Shown: in pieces, positions 13,540 to 17,732 of the stretch
How the letters are laid out: each line of letters starts with the position of its first letter
How positions within the stretch are numbered: the stretch's first letter is position 1
Assembly (NCBI GenBank): GCA_900549495.1
Contig: UROL01000018.1
Span: 1-17,732, forward strand
Direction of reading: 5' to 3'
Length of the DNA stretch: 17,732 nucleotides
Source of the DNA: an uncultured Eubacteriales bacterium
GTDB taxonomy: Bacteria > Bacillota > Clostridia > Oscillospirales > Oscillospiraceae
Notes under the pieces: generated by a model
Told to the model about the DNA's origin: nothing
Databases searched by the model: none
The model's input: the letters and a program-made list of their open reading frames with translations, nothing else
Program-made: the position numbers and the translations under genes

Positions 13540-14586
13540 ATGAACGGCAACATGCGTGTGGCAATTATGGAAGGAATCGGCAAGATGGGCTTCACCCAGC
13601 GTCCCATCCCCACTCCCAAAGAGGATGAGGTTCTGGTTAAGCTGGAATATGTAGGCATCTGCGGTTCTGATATGCATTATTACGAGACGGGTGCCATTGG
13701 GGACTTTGTGGTGGAGCCCCCCTTCGTCCTGGGCCATGAGCCCGGCGGCACAGTGGTGGAGGTGGGCAGTAAGGTGACCCATCTGAAGGTTGGCGACCGG
13801 GTGGCTCTGGAGCCGGGGAAGACCTGCGGCCATTGCCGGTTTTGCCGGGAGGGCAAATACAACCTTTGCCCGGATGTGGTGTTCTTTGCCACACCCCCGG
13901 TGGACGGCGTGTTCCAGGAGTATGTGGCCCACCAGGCGGACCTGTGCTTTAAGCTGCCCGACAATGTAAGCACCCTGGAGGGGGCGCTTATCGAGCCTTT
14001 GGCCGTGGGCTTCCATGCTGCCATTCAGGGGGATGCCCACCTGGGCCAGAAGGCTGTGGTGATGGGTGCCGGCTGCATTGGCCTGGTGAGCCTGATGGCG
14101 CTGAAAGCCCGGGGTGTCCAGGAGGTCTATGTGGTGGACGTAATGGACAAGCGGCTGGACAAGGCCTTGGAGCTGGGCGCTACCGCAGTCATCAACGGAA
14201 AGAAAGAGGATGTGGTGGCTCGGCTGAACCAGCTTACCGGCGGCATGGGTACGGATTTGGCCATCGACACCGCAGGCAGCGAGTTCACCGTCCGCCAGGC
14301 CATTATGGCCGCCGCCAAGGGCAGCACCATCGTCCTGGTGGGCTACAGCCGGACAGGCGAGATGAATATGCCCACCGACTTCATCCTGAACAAGGAGCTG
14401 ACGTTGAAGTCCGTCTTCCGCTACCGCCACATCTACCCCATTGCCATTGAGGCGGTGGCCTCCGGCAAGGTGAATCTGAAGGGCATCGTCTCCAATATCT
14501 TCCCCCTGTCGGATATCCAGAACGCCATGGACGAGAGCATCCGCAACAAGGCGGATATTGTCAAATCCGTAATTAAAATCGACTGA
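13540..14586 (+). CDS. Zinc-dependent sorbitol/xylitol-type dehydrogenase (MDR family)
   Basis: 348 residues from the ATG at 13540, chosen because ACGGAGG lies at 13526-13532; the in-frame ATG at 13504 has none. Catalytic zinc ligands C41 (GICGSD), H66-E67 (GHEPGG) and E152 (IEPLAVG) are present, as are the four structural zinc cysteines C96, C99, C102, C110. The Rossmann motif is GAGCIG (176-181), and D200 at the end of the second strand (VYVVDV) indicates NAD rather than NADP. The segment SVFRYRHIYPIAIEAVASGK is typical of sorbitol dehydrogenases. It should oxidise a polyol such as sorbitol or xylitol to the ketose in the cytoplasm. It stands alone, without a polyol transporter or kinase nearby. 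Its original promoter seems to have been split off by the PHP cassette. Confidence 0.9.
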   Translation: MNGNMRVAIMEGIGKMGFTQRPIPTPKEDEVLVKLEYVGICGSDMHYYETGAIGDFVVEPPFVLGHEPGGTVVEVGSKVTHLKVGDRVALEPGKTCGHCRFCREGKYNLCPDVVFFATPPVDGVFQEYVAHQADLCFKLPDNVSTLEGALIEPLAVGFHAAIQGDAHLGQKAVVMGAGCIGLVSLMALKARGVQEVYVVDVMDKRLDKALELGATAVINGKKEDVVARLNQLTGGMGTDLAIDTAGSEFTVRQAIMAAAKGSTIVLVGYSRTGEMNMPTDFILNKELTLKSVFRYRHIYPIAIEAVASGKVNLKGIVSNIFPLSDIQNAMDESIRNKADIVKSVIKID

Positions 14587-14621
14587 TTTTTCCAAAAGGG
14601 GAAGCAAACGGTAAGAATCTG

Positions 14622-14644
14622 CCCCGGGCATCTTATGCCCGGGG
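14622..14644. terminator. Hairpin between dehydrogenase and spoIIID (convergent genes)
   Basis: Perfect 9-bp GC-rich stem CCCCGGGCA (14622-14630) / TGCCCGGGG (14636-14644) with a 5-nt loop. The following T-tract is poor on both strands, so it may be a weak or Rho-assisted terminator for the two converging genes. Confidence 0.55.
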
Positions 14645-14651
14645 TGGCGCT

Positions 14652-14900
14652 TTAACGGTGGAGGTATTTTTGCCTGGTGGCCATTCCGCCCCGAATGTGG
14701 CGCTCCTGCTTGTTTTTGTCCAGGACGGCCCTGGCCTGGGCGTAAAGCTGGGCATTGCAGCGCCGCAGCCGAAAGGTGATATCCTTGTGGACGGTGGATT
14801 TGGAGATGCCGAAGTGTTGTGCAGCAGAGCGCACAGTGGCACCGGTTTCAACAATGTACACAGCCAGTTCACAGGCTCGCTTCTCAATTTGATCTGTCAT
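14652..14900 (-). CDS. spoIIID: Sporulation transcription factor SpoIIID
   Basis: 82 residues; GGAGG 7 nt before the ATG on the minus strand. The sequence matches SpoIIID in length and layout: ACELAVYIVETGATVRSAAQ, helix-turn-helix HFGISKSTVHKDITFRL (about residues 28-46), and the basic C-terminal HIRGGMATRQKYLHR that contacts the minor groove (Bacillus subtilis has RHLRGGEATKLKY in that place). SpoIIID acts in the mother cell, switching genes of the sigma-E regulon on or off before sigma-K. Its presence is good evidence that the host forms spores. In B. subtilis it is transcribed by sigma-E and a fitting promoter is seen upstream. Very confident. Confidence 0.96.
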   Translation of the reverse strand: MTDQIEKRACELAVYIVETGATVRSAAQHFGISKSTVHKDITFRLRRCNAQLYAQARAVLDKNKQERHIRGGMATRQKYLHR

Positions 14901-14930
14901 TTCCTGACCTCCGATGCTGTGTGCTGTCTT

Positions 14931-14959
14931 AGCGTATTCCGCCTCGGGGGCAATTATGA
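14931..14959 (-). promoter_or_regulatory. Probable sigma-E promoter of spoIIID
   Basis: On the minus strand TCATAAT (14953-14959), 14-nt spacer, AATACGCT (14931-14938). This fits the sigma-E pattern (ATATT-like -35, 14 nt, CATACA-T -10) at most positions and in spacing, and agrees with the known control of spoIIID. Transcription would start about 25 nt before the start codon. Confidence 0.6.
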
Positions 14960-14962
14960 GCG

Positions 14963-14990
14963 TTGGGAATGCCAGGCGTTAGAATAAAAT
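14963..14990 (+). promoter_or_regulatory. Probable promoter of the diguanylate cyclase gene
   Basis: TTGGGA (14963-14968), 16-nt spacer, TAAAAT (14985-14990). A start near 14997 gives a leader of about 30 nt. It lies back to back with the spoIIID promoter. Confidence 0.45.
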
Positions 14991-15028
14991 GCTCCCGGAG
15001 GGCGGGAGAAAAAGTGAGGGAGGATGCC

Positions 15029-16618
15029 ATGAAAATGGCCAAAAGGTGGCTGGCAGCTTTGCTGCTCTGCACAATGGCCGCCGGATTGCTTTACGAATTC
15101 AAAACAGAAATTATGCCGCAGACCTTCGCCTACGGCCAGGTGCAGCCTCTGGAGGGCACATGGGCCCAGGAAACGCAGGAATCCGGCCGGGCGGTTCGCT
15201 TTGATGCCCAGCTCCCCAGGCAGAAGTGCATGCCTCAGCAGATTCTGCTGCTGCAATCCCACTGGGGTCATTACCGAATCCTGGTGGATGGCGAAGAGAT
15301 TTTCAGGGTAGACGGTGGCAGATCCGGCTCCCACCATTTGCTGCCGCTGCCCCCGGGGGAGCAGTTGACGGTGCAGTTTTTGCAGATTTCTTCCGGAGCG
15401 GAGATGGCAATCCGCCGTTCCAGGCTCTCTCTGGGGGATAAGAGCGGCATTTACCGAACCCTGGTGCGGCAAAATCTTCATGCCGTCATCTTTGCCGCCT
15501 TCGCTCTGGCCCTGGGGGCCATGGGTGTCGTGGCCGGCATCTATACCTATATCCAACGCTTCGGGGAGCTGAGCCGGAACCTGATGAATCTTGGCCTGTA
15601 TATTCTGTGTGCCGGTACCTGGGTGCTGACGGATTCCGGCTTCCTGATGCTGGTGACCCGGAGGACGGGGCTGGTGGAGCTGATTTCCTTCTATTCCTTC
15701 TTCCTGCTGCCCATTCCCCTTTTGGGCTTTACCAAGAAGATGCTTCCCCGGCAGGAAAAGGTGTTCGGGGCCCTACAGCTGCTGGCTGAGATAATGCTGC
15801 TGCTGTTTACCCTGAATGCGCTTTCCAGCTTTATCCTGACGGCGCTGATGGTGGTGACGGAGCATGTGCTCATGGGGGTCACCATCGCCCTGGTGCTGCT
15901 CTATGGCTACCGGGAAGTGCGCCGGGGGGAGAAGGGAAAGCTCTCCCGGGTGATGCAGGGTTATTTTGTGTTTGCCCTGTTCAGCGGGGCGGCGCTGTGT
16001 GCCTTTTATAGGGGCGATGCCGTGGCCTATTCCGTGGCCTATGTGCTGGGAATGCTGGGCTTTATCATTTGTCTGGTCGATGCGGCGGGGATTGCCGTGC
16101 TGGACCATGTCAAGGAAAGTGAAAAGGCAGCCCTGTATGCAAAGATGGCCTATGTGGATATGATGACCGGCTTGGGCAACCGGGCGGCCTTCCAGGCCCG
16201 GACGCAGGAGGACAGAGAGTACTCCGGCCCTCTGGGATACATTATGCTGGATGCCAACAATCTGAAAACGGTAAACGATACTCTGGGCCACCAGCGGGGG
16301 GACGAACTCATTGCCGCTGTGGCTGGGTGCATCCAAAAGGCGGTGGGGGAGCAGGGGGCCTGCTACCGCATTGGCGGAGACGAATTCGTTATTTGCCTGA
16401 AAGGCGGCAGCCGCCAGCAGGTGCTGGACTGTATGAAGGCTTTGCAGGCGGAGCTTCGGGCGGCGGATGCCGTTTCGGAGCTGTCCATTTCGGCGGCTAT
16501 GGGCTATGCCTGGGCCCAGGGGCCGGACAAGGACTTGGAGCAGCTGCTTCGCCAGGCGGATGACAATATGTACCAAACCAAAAAAGAAATGAAGGAGCAG
16601 GAAAGTGATTTACTTTAA
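15029..16618 (+). CDS. Membrane-bound diguanylate cyclase (7TM-type sensor plus GGDEF)
   Basis: 529 residues from the ATG at 15029 (GAGGGAGG upstream; the frame is open back to 14963 but overlaps the promoter). An N-terminal membrane anchor or signal (about 5-22) is followed by an extracytoplasmic beta-rich domain (about 25-148), seven or so membrane helices (about 150-355), a linker helix, and a C-terminal GGDEF domain (about 370-525). The layout resembles 7TMR-DISM sensors. The domain starts with YVDMMTGLGNRAAF, has the metal Asp in IMLDANNLKTVNDTLGH, and an intact GGDEF at 449-453, so it should make cyclic di-GMP. The place of the inhibitory I-site (RxxD) reads GEQG, so product inhibition is probably absent. 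Signal unknown. The stop codon lies inside the next gene. Confidence 0.9.
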   Translation: MKMAKRWLAALLLCTMAAGLLYEFKTEIMPQTFAYGQVQPLEGTWAQETQESGRAVRFDAQLPRQKCMPQQILLLQSHWGHYRILVDGEEIFRVDGGRSGSHHLLPLPPGEQLTVQFLQISSGAEMAIRRSRLSLGDKSGIYRTLVRQNLHAVIFAAFALALGAMGVVAGIYTYIQRFGELSRNLMNLGLYILCAGTWVLTDSGFLMLVTRRTGLVELISFYSFFLLPIPLLGFTKKMLPRQEKVFGALQLLAEIMLLLFTLNALSSFILTALMVVTEHVLMGVTIALVLLYGYREVRRGEKGKLSRVMQGYFVFALFSGAALCAFYRGDAVAYSVAYVLGMLGFIICLVDAAGIAVLDHVKESEKAALYAKMAYVDMMTGLGNRAAFQARTQEDREYSGPLGYIMLDANNLKTVNDTLGHQRGDELIAAVAGCIQKAVGEQGACYRIGGDEFVICLKGGSRQQVLDCMKALQAELRAADAVSELSISAAMGYAWAQGPDKDLEQLLRQADDNMYQTKKEMKEQESDLL

Positions 16619-17645
16619 CAATGACTATAGCGAGGGCTGCCACGAAAAGGTGCTGCAAGCCCTGAACGCCACCAATATGGAGCAGACCATGGGCTATGGC
16701 GAGGATGCATACTGCGCCGCCGCAGCGGCCAAAATCCGGAAAAAATGCGGCCGGGAGGATATTGCCGTCCATTTCCTGGTGGGCGGCACCCAGGCAAATC
16801 TGACGGTGATTGACGCTGCTCTGCGCCCCCACCAGGGGGCGCTGGGGGCGGACACGGCCCACATCCATGTCCACGAAACCGGTGCTGTGGAGGCCACCGG
16901 CCACAAGGTGCTGTGGGTGCCCCATCACCAGGGGAAAATCACGGCGCAGCAGGTGCGGCAAACCCTCCGGGAGCACTACGCCAGCAGCTCCTTCGAGCAC
17001 ACCGTCCAGCCCAAGCTGGTGTATATTTCCCAGCCTACGGAGTTGGGTACCCTCTACACGCTCCGGGAGTTGGAGGATTTATCCGCCGCCTGCTGGGAGC
17101 TGGGGCTGTATCTGTTCGTGGATGGGGCACGGCTGGGCTATGGCCTGTCGGCCCGGGGAAATGACGTGACCATGCAGGATTTGGCAAGACTGTGCGACGT
17201 ATTCTACATCGGCGGCACCAAGGTGGGAGCGCTTTTCGGCGAGGCCGTTGTAATCTGCCATCCCGCCCTGCAAGAGGACTTCCGTTACCTGATCAAGCAG
17301 CATGGCGGCATGCTGGCCAAGGGACGTCTGCTGGGGGTGCAGTTCGGTGTGCTGATGGACAATGACCTCTACGAGCAAATCGCCGCCCAGGCTGACCGCC
17401 TGGCCGACCGCCTGCGGGCGGCGCTTCACGCCCTTGGCGTGCCCTTCCTGGTAGAGAGCACCACCAACCAGCTTTTCCCCATCCTGCCGGATACCGTGCT
17501 GGAGGAATTGGCCAAGACCTATGTTTTCAGTGAGCAGGAGCGGGTGGATGAAGCCCACCGGGCCGTCCGCTTCTGTACCAGCTGGGCAACCCGGCCGGAA
17601 AATGTCGAGCAGCTATGCAACGACTTGCAGCGGCTGCTGGGATAA
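16605..17645 (+). CDS. Low-specificity L-threonine aldolase family (PLP-dependent)
   Basis: 346 residues, starting at GTG 16605 with AAGGAG at 16592-16597; the start lies 14 nt inside the diguanylate cyclase gene, so translation is probably coupled. Fold type I PLP enzyme: MIYFNNDYSEGCHEKVLQAL at the N-terminus, YGEDAY, the conserved LVGGTQANLTVI, HETGAVEATGHKV, the PLP aspartate in LFVDGARLGYGL, and the Schiff-base lysine K206 in YIGGTKVGALFGE. Such enzymes split L-threonine or L-allo-threonine into glycine and acetaldehyde; related members act on other beta-hydroxy amino acids. Length is typical (about 340). The link with a cyclic di-GMP enzyme is not obvious. Confidence 0.9.
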   Translation: MIYFNNDYSEGCHEKVLQALNATNMEQTMGYGEDAYCAAAAAKIRKKCGREDIAVHFLVGGTQANLTVIDAALRPHQGALGADTAHIHVHETGAVEATGHKVLWVPHHQGKITAQQVRQTLREHYASSSFEHTVQPKLVYISQPTELGTLYTLRELEDLSAACWELGLYLFVDGARLGYGLSARGNDVTMQDLARLCDVFYIGGTKVGALFGEAVVICHPALQEDFRYLIKQHGGMLAKGRLLGVQFGVLMDNDLYEQIAAQADRLADRLRAALHALGVPFLVESTTNQLFPILPDTVLEELAKTYVFSEQERVDEAHRAVRFCTSWATRPENVEQLCNDLQRLLG

Positions 17646-17664
17646 TCCCTTAAAATCAACAGGA

Positions 17665-17732
17665 CTGCTCCCCGTAAAATGATATGCTCCCCATAGAGTA
17701 GACACTCGAAATAACAAAAATTCGAGACTACA
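17665..17732 (+). mobile_element. Possible left end of an insertion sequence (IS3-like), cut by the window edge
   Basis: After the aldolase stop come two copies of TGCTCCCC 19 nt apart (17666-17673 and 17685-17692), the second followed by ATAGAGTAGACA. CTGC/TGC-CCCC followed by TAGACA is typical of left ends of IS3-family (IS150-like) elements. An inverted repeat CTCGAA (17705-17710) / TTCGAG (17721-17726) follows. No transposase is visible in the window, so this is tentative. Confidence 0.35.

Noticed and set aside
13534-14631. Open frame on the minus strand opposite the dehydrogenase
   Set aside because: The plus strand carries all zinc and NAD motifs; the minus frame is an antisense shadow.

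Overview
The window looks like a chromosomal segment of a GC-rich, spore-forming, Gram-positive-type Clostridia, probably of the Ruminococcaceae/Oscillospiraceae type. The reasons are strong AGGAGG-like ribosome binding sites, sigma-A-type promoters with 17-nt spacers and TG-extended -10 boxes, a clear spoIIID gene with a sigma-E-type promoter, and Clostridia-type families (Thr/Pro-rich membrane fusion protein, DUF975 protein, LRR lipoprotein, MoxR-VWA pair). The lineage is an inference from gene content.

Layout. 1-2774: the end of a MacA/HlyD-like adaptor, open at the left edge, and a MacB/FtsX-like permease, closed by a terminator; the matching ATPase is not in the window. 2785-7260: a promoter, then LRR lipoprotein, HAD phosphatase, MoxR-type AAA+ ATPase and CoxE-like VWA protein, tightly packed and closed by a terminator. 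7313-10298: a near-consensus promoter, then a three-gene ABC importer of the TrpXYZ-like family (binding protein, permease, ATPase), with a long hairpin after the binding-protein gene and a terminator shared with the convergent DUF975 membrane-protein gene (10307-11293, minus). A XRE-TPR regulator is divergent from DUF975. 13540-14586: a zinc-dependent sorbitol-type dehydrogenase. 14652-14900 (minus): spoIIID, divergent from a membrane diguanylate cyclase whose 3' end overlaps a threonine aldolase gene. The last about 70 bases may be the start of an insertion sequence.

The most striking structure is at 12335-13502. A segment of about 1.17 kb, only about one third GC in lines I counted (a line of the dehydrogenase gene is 63%), holds a single PHP-domain phosphoesterase gene. 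It is bounded by 21-bp inverted repeats matching at 20 of 21 positions and by a candidate GATG target duplication. Removing it rejoins a TTGACA-N17-GATAAT promoter (12300-12328) to the leader and ribosome binding site of the dehydrogenase, with about 40 bases from the -10 box to the start codon. The segment therefore looks like a transposase-less mobile cassette that inserted at or near the transcription start of the dehydrogenase gene, separating it from its promoter and bringing in a phosphatase gene with its own promoter.
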